Shown: one piece after another, positions 17,153-26,205 of the stretch | Layout of the letters: each line of letters opens with the position of its first letter | How positions within the stretch are numbered: the first letter of the stretch is position 1 | Assembly (NCBI GenBank): GCA_017482005.1 | Contig: JAFUOI010000003.1 | Span: 247,633 to 311,632 of the forward strand | DNA: 64,000 nucleotides | Source of the DNA: Lachnospiraceae bacterium | GTDB lineage: Bacteria > Bacillota_A > Clostridia > Lachnospirales > Lachnospiraceae | Reading direction: 5' to 3' | The notes under the pieces: model-generated | The model's database searches: none | Told to the model about the DNA's origin: nothing | Seen by the model: only the letters and a program-made list of their open reading frames with translations | Translations under genes and position numbers: made by a program

Positions 17153-18844
17153 ATGGGATACAAAAATAGAAATTTTATTACAATTGCGATTACAGTTTTG
17201 ATTATGGTTACATTGATTATCAATCCGATGGCTGTGTCAGCCCAAACGACAGTGTCACAGAATGCAGTGTCGGAGAACAGTGTGTCACAAAATTCCGGGA
17301 ACGGAAAAGAAATTTGTCAGGAATACATTGCGCCGGAAAGCTGCAATGTTGAGCAGGAGCAGGATGCGGCACCGGAGGATGTCTGTGAGGTAACAGTGGA
17401 GCCGTTAGCGCAGCAGGTATCTTCAAACGATACAGGAAGTTCGCAGGAGCCTGAGACGAAAAAACCGGACAAAGTGTCAGGTGTTGCCGTGAAATCGAAG
17501 ACATACAAATCGATGTACATCAGCTATAAGCCTGTTTATGGAGCTGCCGGATATGAGATTTACCGTGGAACCTCCAAGAAGAAAATGAGCAAGATTGCAG
17601 ATCTGAAAGCTGTCCGTACGAGCTACACGGATAAAGGAAAATCCGGCTTAAAAACAGGAACCAAGTATTATTATAAAGTGCGTGCATATGTTTATGATGC
17701 AAAAAAACAAAAAGTATACGGTAAGTTTTCCAAAACAGTTTCAGGAAAACCGACCCTTGTTACACCGGTGATTTCAAAGGTGCAGGCTGTGAATTACAAA
17801 ACGGTGAAGATAACCTATGGCAAAATCAGCGGTGCCGCCGGTTATGTTATTTACCGCTCGACGAAAAAGAATTCCGGATATAAAAAAATCGGAACAGTCA
17901 AAAAAGGAAAGACGGTGACATACACAGATAAAAAGTGTAAGACAGGAATTAAATATTACTATAAAGTCCGTGCATACCGTACTGTCAGCGGTAAAAAGAA
18001 ATACAGCGCGTATTCAAAGCCAATCAGCGCAAAGACAAAGCTGAGTGCGCCGAAAATCGTCAGTGCCCAGGTTGCAAATGCCACAACGGCACTGGTTACA
18101 TGGAAAAAAGTATCCGGCGCATCCGGATATCAGGTATACCGGTCAGAAACAAAAAAAGGGAAGTATACACGTGTTGCGTCTGTTGAAGGCGGAAATACCC
18201 TGCAGACTTATATTGCAGGACAGGAAAACGGTAAGACCTTTTATTACAAAGTCCGTGCTTATCGTACCGTAGATAAGAAGAAAAAGTATTCGGGCTATTC
18301 CGGAACAAAAAAGGCAACATTTAATCTTCTTGCTTCGGCAAATGAGACATACACACAAAGAGCACAGCGTATTTTCGGCTTGGATTATTACAGAAAGTAT
18401 TCTTCCAAGGCGGAGGCAGAACTGCACATGGTAACCATTACGGTTCCTGTCTGGGATTTTGCCACGGACGGTGTGACAAAAGTACCAAAACAGCGTTCGT
18501 TGACGGTACATAAGAATATCGCCGAGACTGCAAAACAGATTTTTCAGGAGATATATGAGGGGGAAGAGCGGTTCCCGATTAAAAATGTGGGCGGATACAG
18601 CTGGCGCGGAGAGGCTTCCACATCGGAACATTGCTGCGGACTTGCCATTGACATTAACTGGGAAGAAAATTATCTGATTGACAATGGTGTTATTATCAGT
18701 GGTAAATTATACCAGCCGGGAGTCAACCCATATTCAATCCCAACGGATGGGGAAGTTGCAAGAATTATGAATAAGTACGGTTTCACGCAGGGGATCTGGG
18801 GAAATCGATGCGATTATATGCATTTTTCGTATTTTGGGACGTAA
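17153..18844 (+). CDS. Secreted D-alanyl-D-alanine carboxypeptidase (M15, VanY type) with Fn3-like repeats
   Basis: A 563-residue exported protein. Start 17153 is set by GGAGG at 17140-17144 and the promoter just upstream. A signal peptide covers residues 1-30 (hydrophobic run, then AVSA). A Ser/Asn/Gln-rich region follows, then three fibronectin-III-like repeats at about 100-200, 203-295 and 298-395, each with GAxGYxIYR and KYYYKVRAY. The C-terminal M15 domain has the zinc ligands His493 and Asp500 ([12 protein letters not shown]) and His557 (DYMHF). It probably trims peptidoglycan stem peptides outside the membrane, with the repeats as spacer or wall-binding arm. It is a single-gene unit ending at the hairpin at 18867-18902. 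Confidence 0.88.
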   Translation: MGYKNRNFITIAITVLIMVTLIINPMAVSAQTTVSQNAVSENSVSQNSGNGKEICQEYIAPESCNVEQEQDAAPEDVCEVTVEPLAQQVSSNDTGSSQEPETKKPDKVSGVAVKSKTYKSMYISYKPVYGAAGYEIYRGTSKKKMSKIADLKAVRTSYTDKGKSGLKTGTKYYYKVRAYVYDAKKQKVYGKFSKTVSGKPTLVTPVISKVQAVNYKTVKITYGKISGAAGYVIYRSTKKNSGYKKIGTVKKGKTVTYTDKKCKTGIKYYYKVRAYRTVSGKKKYSAYSKPISAKTKLSAPKIVSAQVANATTALVTWKKVSGASGYQVYRSETKKGKYTRVASVEGGNTLQTYIAGQENGKTFYYKVRAYRTVDKKKKYSGYSGTKKATFNLLASANETYTQRAQRIFGLDYYRKYSSKAEAELHMVTITVPVWDFATDGVTKVPKQRSLTVHKNIAETAKQIFQEIYEGEERFPIKNVGGYSWRGEASTSEHCCGLAIDINWEENYLIDNGVIISGKLYQPGVNPYSIPTDGEVARIMNKYGFTQGIWGNRCDYMHFSYFGT

Positions 18845-18866
18845 ATTCGGTTGAACAAATAAATTA

Positions 18867-18902
18867 GGACGCCGGTTGCAGTTAATCTGCAATCTGGCGT
18901 CC
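18867..18902. terminator. Bidirectional terminator hairpin between convergent genes
   Basis: GGACGCC and GTTGCAG on the left pair with CTGCAA and GGCGTCC on the right around TTAAT. The last codons of the minus-strand deacetylase gene lie in the right arm; on the minus strand the hairpin is followed by TAATTTATTT. Confidence 0.65.
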
Positions 18903-19655
18903 TTCTGCGTTCATATGATAATTGTCGCGGAGAATCAGTTCCGATACGGGAACGATTTCATATCCCTGTTCTTTCAGGCCGGTAATCATTGCATCCAGTG
19001 CATCGGCGGTGTAAGTTGCTCCGTTGTGGCATAGAATAATTGAGCCGTTGCCAAGATGCTTGTGCCCGCAGACGGTTTTGACGATGGAGTCGCAGCCGTA
19101 GTCTTTCCAGTCGAGAGAGTCCACGTCCCACTGAATCGGATAATACCCGCATGCTTCGGTGGTTGTTATAACATCGTTGTCATAGTCTCCGTACGGAGGT
19201 CGGAATAAAAACATTTCGTATCCGGTCAGTTCCAGTACCCGCTCGTGTACCGTCATGATTTCTTCCCGGCATTGTGCGGAGGAAAGCTGACTCATGTTTT
19301 TGTGATTTTCGCTGTGGTTTCCCAGATCGTGCCCTGCGGCAAGGATTGTTTTGACGTCTTCGGGATAATTTTTTACCCAGCCGCCGGTCATAAAAAAGGT
19401 GACATGTACATCGTGTTTTTTCAGGATGGCTAAAATTTCAGCCGTATCTTCGTTTCCCCAGGCGGCATCAAAGGAGAGAGCGACTTTCGGTTCGGATGTT
19501 TCCACGCAGTAGATGGGGAGATTCCGTCCGGACACATTGCTGTTGGTGGAAATGGTCTGCGGCGCTATGAAGAAAAAAGCTGCAATGCCAAGTAGCAGAA
19601 GCCCCATGGAAATCAGCACATTTTTTTGTTGTATGTAAATTTCTTTCAGATTCAT
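18882..19655 (-). CDS. Polysaccharide deacetylase (PdaB-like)
   Basis: A 257-residue protein with an N-terminal membrane anchor or uncleaved signal (about 13-33) and a NodB-fold deacetylase domain. Start 19655 is used because GAGG lies seven bases upstream; a further upstream ATG lacks one. Motif 1 reads SFDAAWGNED: the catalytic-base Asp is kept but the usual second Asp is Ala, as is common in the PdaB subgroup. Motif 2 is HSENH (zinc ligands) and motif 3 RPPYGDYD. PdaB-type enzymes are sporulation-linked in spore formers and act on peptidoglycan; the role here is inferred. It has no operon partner. Confidence 0.85.
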   Translation of the reverse strand: MNLKEIYIQQKNVLISMGLLLLGIAAFFFIAPQTISTNSNVSGRNLPIYCVETSEPKVALSFDAAWGNEDTAEILAILKKHDVHVTFFMTGGWVKNYPEDVKTILAAGHDLGNHSENHKNMSQLSSAQCREEIMTVHERVLELTGYEMFLFRPPYGDYDNDVITTTEACGYYPIQWDVDSLDWKDYGCDSIVKTVCGHKHLGNGSIILCHNGATYTADALDAMITGLKEQGYEIVPVSELILRDNYHMNAEGRQIAD

Positions 19656-19730
19656 AAAATGACCTCGCAATATGTTTTTTAAATGTATGTGGCGGGATAT
19701 AAATTTATGCTATGTCTGAAAACGGATTTC

Positions 19731-19739
19731 TGATATAAT
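19731..19739 (+). promoter_or_regulatory. Extended -10 promoter
   Basis: TG, one base, then perfect TATAAT at 19734-19739, about 30 bases before the start of the next gene. The -35 region (19711-19716) is poor, as allowed for extended -10 promoters. Confidence 0.6.
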
Positions 19740-19769
19740 ACCGATAGTGTGAAAAGGGAGAGAGTACCA

Positions 19770-20612
19770 ATGAAAAAAGAGTTGAAAAATTTATTTGATG
19801 CCAATACGGAGGTCATGCAGATAGAAGGACATGAATTTAAGGCCGGTCAGATTTCAGAGGATTTGTCTGCCCGTTATGAAAAATTTCGGACGCAATTACA
19901 AAGTGTAGAAGATAAAGCTTCTGTGCCTTGTTTTGTCACGATCATCAAATTTGCATTAAATTTGGTTTGGATCTGTATTTTGGGCGGATTGCTTCAGGCT
20001 TGTGCAGAGGGAACTACTTGGAAGCGTATGTATCAAAATGCATCGGGACTGTTTTATGTCGGTGGTGGTGCCTTTGCTTTATGGCTGCTTTTGTTTATTT
20101 ATGAAATAGCTAAGAAGAATAATGCATATGGAAAAGCAGACCTTGAAGCTATGAAACATCAGGCAAAAATGATGGAAGAACAACTCCATATGGAGCTATG
20201 CATTCCTGCGGAGGCACAGCTTGTAGATGTGATTCATCAATGTTATGAGATAAAAAACGGGAAGAAAAAAGTGGTACATGCGATGCTTTACGCATTTATC
20301 AATCAGGAGATGTACGTTTGGCGAAAAGAGGACAGGATATGTTTTTGCGATCGGACGGAGTTGTATGAGATTCCGGTCGATCGGTTTGGAGAGGCAGAGC
20401 TATGGAAAAAGCCGCTGCAGGTATCCGGTTGGAATAAGGAAGAGCCGATCGACGATAAAAAATTCAAAGAATATAAGCCGTATCAGACAAATGCAGGAAT
20501 TTTTGTAAAGCAGCATTACCTGCTTCCGGTCATAGGCGAAGCGGAAAACTTTGTAATCCGCATTCCGAATTATGATTTTGCCACGGTGCAGAACCTGATT
20601 CATGAAAGATAG
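19770..20612 (+). CDS. Hypothetical membrane protein
   Basis: A 280-residue protein that I do not recognise. Start 19770 is preceded by GGGAG at nine-base spacing; a GTG at 19749 is less likely. Residues 1-50 are polar, two membrane segments lie at about 52-72 and 92-112, and the C-terminal 165 residues form a cytosolic domain, predicted from positive-inside charges. This domain has strands such as VVHAMLYAFINQEMYVWRKEDRI broken by charged turns, perhaps a PH-like or cystatin-like fold. It has its own promoter and precedes azlCD by 15 bases, so it may share their transcript. No function is proposed. Confidence 0.7.
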   Translation: MKKELKNLFDANTEVMQIEGHEFKAGQISEDLSARYEKFRTQLQSVEDKASVPCFVTIIKFALNLVWICILGGLLQACAEGTTWKRMYQNASGLFYVGGGAFALWLLLFIYEIAKKNNAYGKADLEAMKHQAKMMEEQLHMELCIPAEAQLVDVIHQCYEIKNGKKKVVHAMLYAFINQEMYVWRKEDRICFCDRTELYEIPVDRFGEAELWKKPLQVSGWNKEEPIDDKKFKEYKPYQTNAGIFVKQHYLLPVIGEAENFVIRIPNYDFATVQNLIHER

Positions 20613-20627
20613 TGAGGAAGAAGTTTG

Positions 20628-21332
20628 ATGAAAAAACAATCACTGAAAGCAGCATTTCCATATACAATTCCGATTCTGACAGGATTTTTGTTCCTTGGGA
20701 TTTCTTACGGAATCTATATGCGTGCTCTCGGATTTTCGGCTGCATATCCGATTTTTATGAGCATGCTTATTTTTGCCGGATCCATGGAGTTTGTAACGGC
20801 GAGTATGCTTCTTAGCGGGTTCAATCCCCTCGGCGCTGCACTCCTTACGCTGATGGTAAATGCGCGTCATATTTTTTACGGAATTACCATGGTTTCCAAA
20901 TACAAAAATGTCGGAAAAAAGAAATGGTACTTAATCTTTGGTATGTGTGACGAGTCCTTTTCCATCAATTGTTCGGTGGACGTACCAAAAGGCGTTGACA
21001 AAGGCTGGTTCTATTTTTGGGTAACGATCCTAAATCAGTCTTATTGGGTGCTCGGAGCCACATGCGGTGCACTTCTCGGCTCCTTGCTTACCTTTGATAC
21101 AAAGGGTTTGGAATTTGTCATGACTGCGCTGTTTGTTGTGATATTCCTCGATAACTGGTTAAAGGAAAAGAACCATGTTTCTTCGTTGCTTGGCCTTGGA
21201 GTTTCTGTTTTATGCCTTGCGGCATTCGGAGCGGAAAAATTTCTTGTTCCGACTATGTGTATAATATTTCTGATACTTTCATTTGCACGGCCTGTTTTGG
21301 AGAAGGAAAAACCGGAAAAGGAGGTGGCGTAG
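20628..21332 (+). CDS. azlC: AzlC family branched-chain amino acid exporter, large subunit
   Basis: A 234-residue protein with about seven membrane helices. AzlC and the small AzlD subunit export branched-chain amino acids or their analogues. Family features are the N-terminal IPILTGFLFLGISYG, the MSMLIFAGSMEFV motif near 45-58, and MVNARHIFYGITM near 80. The ATG at 20628 is used, behind GAGGAAG; a TTG one codon upstream also exists. The azlD start codon directly abuts the azlC stop, so the two are co-translated. Confidence 0.92.
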   Translation: MKKQSLKAAFPYTIPILTGFLFLGISYGIYMRALGFSAAYPIFMSMLIFAGSMEFVTASMLLSGFNPLGAALLTLMVNARHIFYGITMVSKYKNVGKKKWYLIFGMCDESFSINCSVDVPKGVDKGWFYFWVTILNQSYWVLGATCGALLGSLLTFDTKGLEFVMTALFVVIFLDNWLKEKNHVSSLLGLGVSVLCLAAFGAEKFLVPTMCIIFLILSFARPVLEKEKPEKEVA

Positions 21333-21674
21333 ATGGAAGTCCTGCAAATGTCACTTTCACAGCAGTTTGTCACTATCGGCATTGTGATTGCCGTGACGAT
21401 TTTTACAAGAGCCATTGCATTCTGGTTGTTTCCGGAGGGAAAAAAAACGCCGCCGTTTATTCAGTATCTGGGTAAAGCACTTCCGCCTGCAGTATTTGCG
21501 ATGCTGGTCATTTATTGCCTCAAGGACTGTAGTCTGCCGTCATGGCCCCATGCATTACCGGAACTATTGTCTATTGCGCTTATTACATTCATACATGTGT
21601 GGAAACGCAATATGTTCCTGTCCATTGCATCGGGAACAATTTGCTATATGTTGCTTACGCAGTTTGTCTTTTAG
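21333..21674 (+). CDS. azlD: AzlD family branched-chain amino acid exporter, small subunit
   Basis: A 113-residue protein with four membrane segments, the usual size for AzlD, the partner of AzlC. TRAIAFWLFP near residue 24 and LPPAVFAMLVIYCL near 48 are typical of the family. It begins at the base after the azlC stop, and AAAAGGAGG within the last azlC codons provides the ribosome site. It is followed 8 bases later by thiamine pyrophosphokinase, probably in the same transcript but functionally unrelated. Confidence 0.9.
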   Translation: MEVLQMSLSQQFVTIGIVIAVTIFTRAIAFWLFPEGKKTPPFIQYLGKALPPAVFAMLVIYCLKDCSLPSWPHALPELLSIALITFIHVWKRNMFLSIASGTICYMLLTQFVF

Positions 21675-21682
21675 GAGGATTT

Positions 21683-22306
21683 ATGGGAATCTGCTACATT
21701 ATCGCATCCATGAAAACAGAATATCGGATTAAACGCCGGCCGGGCGACTTTGTGATTGCGGCGGATGGTGGTTATGGGCAGAAACTTGGCTGCGATCCGG
21801 ATGTTGTTATAGGTGATTTTGATTCCCTCGGATATGTTCCGGAGGCTGAAAACGTGCAGGTCTATCCGAAGCAAAAGGATGACACGGATATGATGCTGGC
21901 AGTGAAACTGGGACTTGAGAAAGGATATCGGGAGTTTGTACTTCTTGGAGGAATCGGCGGTCGGTTTGACCATATGATGGCCAATGTACAGACCCTTGCA
22001 TATCTTCATGCACATGGGGCAAAGGGGGTGCTCAGAAGCGAGATCCGGGATCTGTATCTGATCGGAGCAGGTGCACAGGGGGGCAGAATTACTTTTTCAC
22101 CGCAGGTAAAAGGAATTTTGTCCGTGTTTTCCTATGGAGAAAAGGCGGAGCAGGTGACGATCTGCGGAGCGGAATACGAGATTGAAAATTCAACCCTGAC
22201 GGATACCTTTCCGCTCGGCGTAAGTAATTCCTTTATCGGAAGAGAAGTGACTGTGTCTGTCGGAAGAGGCAGACTTCTTATTGTGCATGAAAAATCAAGT
22301 GTATGA
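21683..22306 (+). CDS. Thiamine pyrophosphokinase
   Basis: A 207-residue cytosolic enzyme that turns thiamine and ATP into thiamine diphosphate. The start at 21683 is fixed by AGGAGG at 21673-21678; the longer open frame overlaps azlD out of frame. Catalytic-domain motifs are AADGGY near 30, VIGDFDSLG near 43, the KDDTDMMLAVKLGL segment near 65 and GGIGGRFDHMMANV near 90, and the C-terminal thiamine-binding beta domain contains SNSFIG. Length is typical. No TPP riboswitch is visible upstream, so it probably depends on the azlCD transcript. Confidence 0.93.
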   Translation: MGICYIIASMKTEYRIKRRPGDFVIAADGGYGQKLGCDPDVVIGDFDSLGYVPEAENVQVYPKQKDDTDMMLAVKLGLEKGYREFVLLGGIGGRFDHMMANVQTLAYLHAHGAKGVLRSEIRDLYLIGAGAQGGRITFSPQVKGILSVFSYGEKAEQVTICGAEYEIENSTLTDTFPLGVSNSFIGREVTVSVGRGRLLIVHEKSSV

Positions 22307-22334
22307 AAAAGGTAATAAATGTACCAAAATACGG

Positions 22335-22363
22335 GTGACAAGAAAAAGAACCTGTGATAAAAT
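22335..22363 (+). promoter_or_regulatory. Sigma-A promoter for the proline-rich surface protein gene
   Basis: GTGACA (22335-22340), 17 bases, TAAAAT (22358-22363). A leader of about 90 bases follows and contains a small CCGGC/GCCGG hairpin near 22388. Confidence 0.6.
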
Positions 22364-22461
22364 TCAATTCATCTAAATTAATTTCTTCCGGCGTATGCCG
22401 GGTCGTGCGACGTTCGTTCGCAAATTTTCAAATGTAATCTTAAATAAAGGAAAGGAGTTTT

Positions 22462-23049
22462 ATGAAAAAACAAAAAACTGAAAAAGCGGTGGTATTGTTC
22501 TGTTTGATAACCGTGTGCTTCTTGTCGCCCTTTTTGCGGGAAATAAAGGCAGAGGATGCTTTTATCGTGGAAGAAGAAGCGATCATCGGAGGGGAAAGTA
22601 CGGGCGAGTCTGCGCCCGCACCTGCACCTGATTCTGTGTTTCCAATACCTGTGCCTGTGCTTCCGACGCCTGCGCCTTTGGTTTCGACGCCGCCACAGAA
22701 AGATATATCACAGGAAGTAATGCCACAGGAAGTGTTGCCGCAGAAAGGAGACTCCCGGAGCAAAGGATCGGAAAAACAAGATAATGATGGAACGATCAGT
22801 CAAAACAGCACTGTCCCGGTTTTCCGGATTCCGGTAAAGAGACCGGATGCAGAAAAAGATGTGGCACAGGATGTCCGTGAGATAAAGACAGAACAAAGAC
22901 CGGAACGGGAAACAGCGGCAAAAACAGAAGAAAAGCCTCAAGAAGATAATCCGTGGTGGCTTCTTGCGGCGGGAGGAATCTTTTTCCTGGGAGGATGTAT
23001 AAGGATATTGTGGAGGGCAGGGGGAAGGGCTTCCCACAGAGGAAATTGA
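22462..23049 (+). CDS. Proline-rich cell-surface protein of unknown function
   Basis: A 195-residue protein with a signal peptide (1-30), a low-complexity Pro/Ala/Val region at about 50-80 (repeated PAP and PVP), a polar Lys/Glu/Gln spacer, and a C-terminal membrane helix (about 158-180) ending in a basic tail RASHRGN. The layout of signal peptide, spacer, helix and basic tail imitates a sortase substrate, but there is no LPxTG-like motif before the helix (EDNPWW instead), so it is more likely simply membrane-anchored with an extracellular stalk. AAGGAG precedes the ATG. It is a single-gene unit with its own promoter and terminator. Confidence 0.65.
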   Translation: MKKQKTEKAVVLFCLITVCFLSPFLREIKAEDAFIVEEEAIIGGESTGESAPAPAPDSVFPIPVPVLPTPAPLVSTPPQKDISQEVMPQEVLPQKGDSRSKGSEKQDNDGTISQNSTVPVFRIPVKRPDAEKDVAQDVREIKTEQRPERETAAKTEEKPQEDNPWWLLAAGGIFFLGGCIRILWRAGGRASHRGN

Positions 23050-23065
23050 ATTGAATAACTAATAA

Positions 23066-23091
23066 ACGGCGGTCGTATGACCGCTGTTTTT
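23066..23091 (+). terminator. Intrinsic terminator
   Basis: ACGGCGGTC pairs with GACCGCTGT around GTAT (one G-T pair), followed by five T. Confidence 0.75.
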
Positions 23092-23111
23092 ATATCCGGG
23101 CTCATTCGATA

Positions 23112-23140
23112 TGGAAAACTCCAACGCTATATGCTATAAT
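23112..23140 (+). promoter_or_regulatory. Sigma-A promoter for the GT39-like gene
   Basis: TGGAAA (23112-23117), 17 bases, perfect TATAAT (23135-23140); the ATG at 23183 follows about 36 bases after the expected transcript start. Confidence 0.6.
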
Positions 23141-23182
23141 GCAAGGTAGTTTGTGCTTTTAGGAAAAGAAAGGAATTACGCG

Positions 23183-24910
23183 ATGTCATCGGAAACGAAA
23201 AAGACATACAACTTTATATGGATTACGCTTCTGGTGCTTTCCGTGGCAGCTGCCGTGATTAAAATTTTCGTTGGTTTTGACATCGATGAAGGTTATGCGG
23301 TGTCAATGCCGTATCGCCTGTTACAGGGAGATAAATTGTTTCTGGACATGTGGGAGGTGCATCAGACTTCGGTATTTCTGCCAGCAATGTTCCTTGCTTT
23401 GTTTGATAAAATAACACGCGATACTATTGGTGCAGTGGTATTTCTGCGTATTGCGGCAACACTGATTCATGCAGGAGTGGCAACGGCGGTGTTCCTGGTG
23501 CTGAAAAAAAGAAGCAGCAATGCATGGGCAGCCCTGCTTGCTCTTTTGTATTTTAATCTTTTGCCGAAGTGGCTGATCAGTTTGGATTTTTCTATGCAGC
23601 AGGTATGGGGGATTACCCTTATTCTGATTATGCTTGCAAAAGAGGCAGAGACCGGAAAGAAAATATATTCCTTTTTGATTGGTGTTGTGCTCGCCATGAC
23701 GGTGTTGGCGTATCCGGGCATGGTGCTGGCTTATCCGGCATTGATGCTCAGTTTGTGCGCAGTTCACAAAGGTGACAATATTAAAACTAAATTTAATAAA
23801 TGCGCCATATTGACTGCGGGATGCGCAGTGATGGCGGTTGCATTTCTTGCTTATGTACTGTCGGCGATGAGCCTTTCGGAGTTTGTGGAAAGTATTCCGA
23901 TGGTGTTTATGGACGGAACGCATCAGTTTACCATGCAGACCAAACTTATGGCTTATGCAGGACAGTGGTTGAACGTAGGTAAACAGCTTTTGATTCTGTC
24001 GTTGCCGGGTATTATAATAACGGCTGTTTTTTATACAAAAAGTAAAGGCGAAGCAGAAAAGTCACAGCTTCTCCTTGTGTTTCTGCTGGCGTTTATTACA
24101 GTGACATCTCTTCTTGTTATGTTTGCCAATGTAGTAGGCATAAAGATAGGTCCGTTCCATTTCCAGGTAAGATATCTGCTTTTCTTCCTGATTATGTTTG
24201 GGTGGAGCATTGCATACATGTGTGAAAAAAAAGATAAAGAAAGCAGCTTTTTATTCTGGGGACCGATGTTCCAGATGTTTGTAGCTTTTGTGGCAATTCT
24301 TATTTTTTCCAATGTGGGACCGGATTCAAGCAGCTCATATTTGAGTGTCGGACTGATTGCGGGCGCGTTTTTGCTTGACAGGATTACACAGGACATGGGT
24401 GTAATATGGAACCGCGCAGCGTACGCTGTGCTGAGTCTTTTTGTGCTGAGTTTGATTTTCTGTAAAGGATATTATGTCCGTATCACGGAATACGGACCGT
24501 CCAATATATTAGAACCGCGAAAACAGATCGAGGTCGGAGCCGTGGCCGGTATCTATGTATCAGAGGAAGATCATACGCGTATCACAAACGATTATGAGAC
24601 GATCCGGGAAGCGACCGAAGGAGAGGAAAAGCTTTTGTACCTCGGTACGGAAGGAATTTCCAATCTTTACGCGCAGTGTGATTTTGTTTCGCCGTCCACC
24701 ATAAGTACGCCTGCATTTAATGAGCAGTGGGTTCATTATTTTGAAATGTACCCGGATCACGAGCCGGATGTGATTGCTTTAGCAAAAAATACAATCGACA
24801 ACCGGGAGAAATTCTTTGCCGAAAATCCCCTTGGCATATGGATTGCAAAGAGGTATGATGTGGAGGGAATGCAGGAGACAGATTCCCTGTGTATCATAAA
24901 GAAAAAATAA
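23183..24910 (+). CDS. GT39/GT-C-like polytopic membrane protein
   Basis: A 575-residue protein from the ATG at 23183 (AAAGGA upstream; the longer TTG form lacks a ribosome site). The first helix (12-32) is followed by an external acidic motif FDIDEGYAVSMPYRLLQGD, placed like the catalytic Asp/Glu pair of dolichyl- or undecaprenyl-phosphate-sugar transferases of the GT39/GT83 class. About eleven more helices follow up to residue 440, then a C-terminal extracytoplasmic domain of about 130 residues. It probably glycosylates a wall polymer or secreted protein; the acceptor is unknown. It is a single-gene unit. Confidence 0.7.
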   Translation: MSSETKKTYNFIWITLLVLSVAAAVIKIFVGFDIDEGYAVSMPYRLLQGDKLFLDMWEVHQTSVFLPAMFLALFDKITRDTIGAVVFLRIAATLIHAGVATAVFLVLKKRSSNAWAALLALLYFNLLPKWLISLDFSMQQVWGITLILIMLAKEAETGKKIYSFLIGVVLAMTVLAYPGMVLAYPALMLSLCAVHKGDNIKTKFNKCAILTAGCAVMAVAFLAYVLSAMSLSEFVESIPMVFMDGTHQFTMQTKLMAYAGQWLNVGKQLLILSLPGIIITAVFYTKSKGEAEKSQLLLVFLLAFITVTSLLVMFANVVGIKIGPFHFQVRYLLFFLIMFGWSIAYMCEKKDKESSFLFWGPMFQMFVAFVAILIFSNVGPDSSSSYLSVGLIAGAFLLDRITQDMGVIWNRAAYAVLSLFVLSLIFCKGYYVRITEYGPSNILEPRKQIEVGAVAGIYVSEEDHTRITNDYETIREATEGEEKLLYLGTEGISNLYAQCDFVSPSTISTPAFNEQWVHYFEMYPDHEPDVIALAKNTIDNREKFFAENPLGIWIAKRYDVEGMQETDSLCIIKKK

Positions 24911-24956
24911 CAAACAAAACGAATTCTGAATACAAAGTAAGACTATATTATGTCGC

Positions 24957-25084
24957 GCTGCCGGTACAATCCCTAAGCAGGTACTATGAGGCCGCCGGTA
25001 CTTAGGCGCTGTATTTTAGCGCCTTAGTATCCGCTGCGAGCCGAGTGTAGCGAGAGCGTGCCTGCGTCGGATTGTACCGGTAGC
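24957..25084. repeat. Long imperfect palindrome (structured intergenic element, copy 2)
   Basis: Between the GT39-like gene and hisC. Outer arms GCTGCCGGTACAATCC (24957-24972) and GGATTGTACCGGTAGC (25069-25084) pair over 16 positions with one G-T. GCAGG (24977-24981) can pair with CCTGC (25061-25065). An inner stem CGGTACTTAGGCGCT/AGCGCCTTAGTATCCG is nearly perfect around GTATTTT. No T-run follows. The inner stem matches the layout of the one in the element at 7771-7934. Confidence 0.7.
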
Positions 25085-25137
25085 GTAGCATAGAACCGGA
25101 TATGTAATAATGCAATAATAGAATGTGAGGAATATAT

Positions 25138-26202
25138 ATGAGCTGGGAAAATAATGTCAGACGTGTTGTCCCGTATGTACCGGGTGAACAACCAAACAAG
25201 CCGAATATGATTAAGCTGAATACGAACGAATGCCCGTATCCACCGGCAAAAGGAGTACAGGAAGCGATGAAAGATCTTCATCTTGCGGATTTCCGATTGT
25301 ACCCTGATCCGGAGGCGGGAAGTCTCGTGGAAACTTTGGCGGAGTATTACGGTCTGACCAGAGAGCAGGTATTTGTAGGTGTCGGATCCGATGATGTGCT
25401 TGCAATTGCATTCCAGACCTTCTTTAATTCAGAGAAACCGATTCTGTTTCCGCAGATTACGTACTCTTTCTATGATGTGTGGGCAGATCTTTACAGAATT
25501 CCGTATGAAGCAATTCCGCTGAAGGATGATTTTCATATCAATCCGGTGGATTATAAAAAAGAAAACGGAGGAATCATTTTTCCGAATCCTAACGCCCCAA
25601 CGGGTCTTTTAGAGAGTCTTGACACGGTGGAGGAAATTGTCAAAGCCAATCCGGATGTTGTGGTGATTGTGGACGAAGCTTACATCGATTTCGGCGGAAA
25701 AAGTGCCCTTGCCCTGATCGATACATACGAAAATCTTCTCGTTGTACAGACATTTTCCAAGTCAAGAGCAATGGCGGGAATGCGTATCGGTTTTGCCATG
25801 GGTAATCCGAAATTAATTAAATATTTAAATGATGTAAAATTTTCGACCAATTCCTATACGATGAACAGACCTTCCCTTGTGCTTGGTATGGAATCGGTCA
25901 AGGATGATGATTATTTTAAGGAGACGACAGCCAAAATTATTGCCACCCGTGAACGTGTAAAGAATGAACTTGCGGCCCTCGGTTTTGAGTTTCCGGATTC
26001 TATGAGCAATTTTATTTTTGCCAAACATCCGGATATTCCGGGTACAGAGCTTTATGAAGCTCTCAGGGGGAAGAATATTTTTGTGCGCCATTTTAATAAT
26101 CCGCTCATCACAGAATATAATAGAATTACAATCGGAACGGATGAGGAGATGGATGTTTTTCTTGCCTGTGTGAAAGAATATATGAAAGAAAAAGGAGTTT
26201 AA
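25138..26202 (+). CDS. hisC: Histidinol-phosphate aminotransferase
   Basis: A 354-residue PLP enzyme of the class I/II aminotransferase fold, converting imidazole-acetol phosphate and glutamate to histidinol phosphate. Features are IKLNTNECPYPP near 22, LYPDPEAGSLVETLAEYYG near 50, VGVGSDDVLA near 81, FPNPNAPTG near 149, VDEAYIDFGG near 178 and the PLP lysine Lys208 in TFSKSRAMAGMRIGFAMG. The conserved R near the C terminus (NRITIGT) binds substrate. It is separated from other his genes, which is common in this family. The exporter gene starts 3 bases after its stop. Confidence 0.94.
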   Translation: MSWENNVRRVVPYVPGEQPNKPNMIKLNTNECPYPPAKGVQEAMKDLHLADFRLYPDPEAGSLVETLAEYYGLTREQVFVGVGSDDVLAIAFQTFFNSEKPILFPQITYSFYDVWADLYRIPYEAIPLKDDFHINPVDYKKENGGIIFPNPNAPTGLLESLDTVEEIVKANPDVVVIVDEAYIDFGGKSALALIDTYENLLVVQTFSKSRAMAGMRIGFAMGNPKLIKYLNDVKFSTNSYTMNRPSLVLGMESVKDDDYFKETTAKIIATRERVKNELAALGFEFPDSMSNFIFAKHPDIPGTELYEALRGKNIFVRHFNNPLITEYNRITIGTDEEMDVFLACVKEYMKEKGV

Positions 26203-26205
26203 GTT

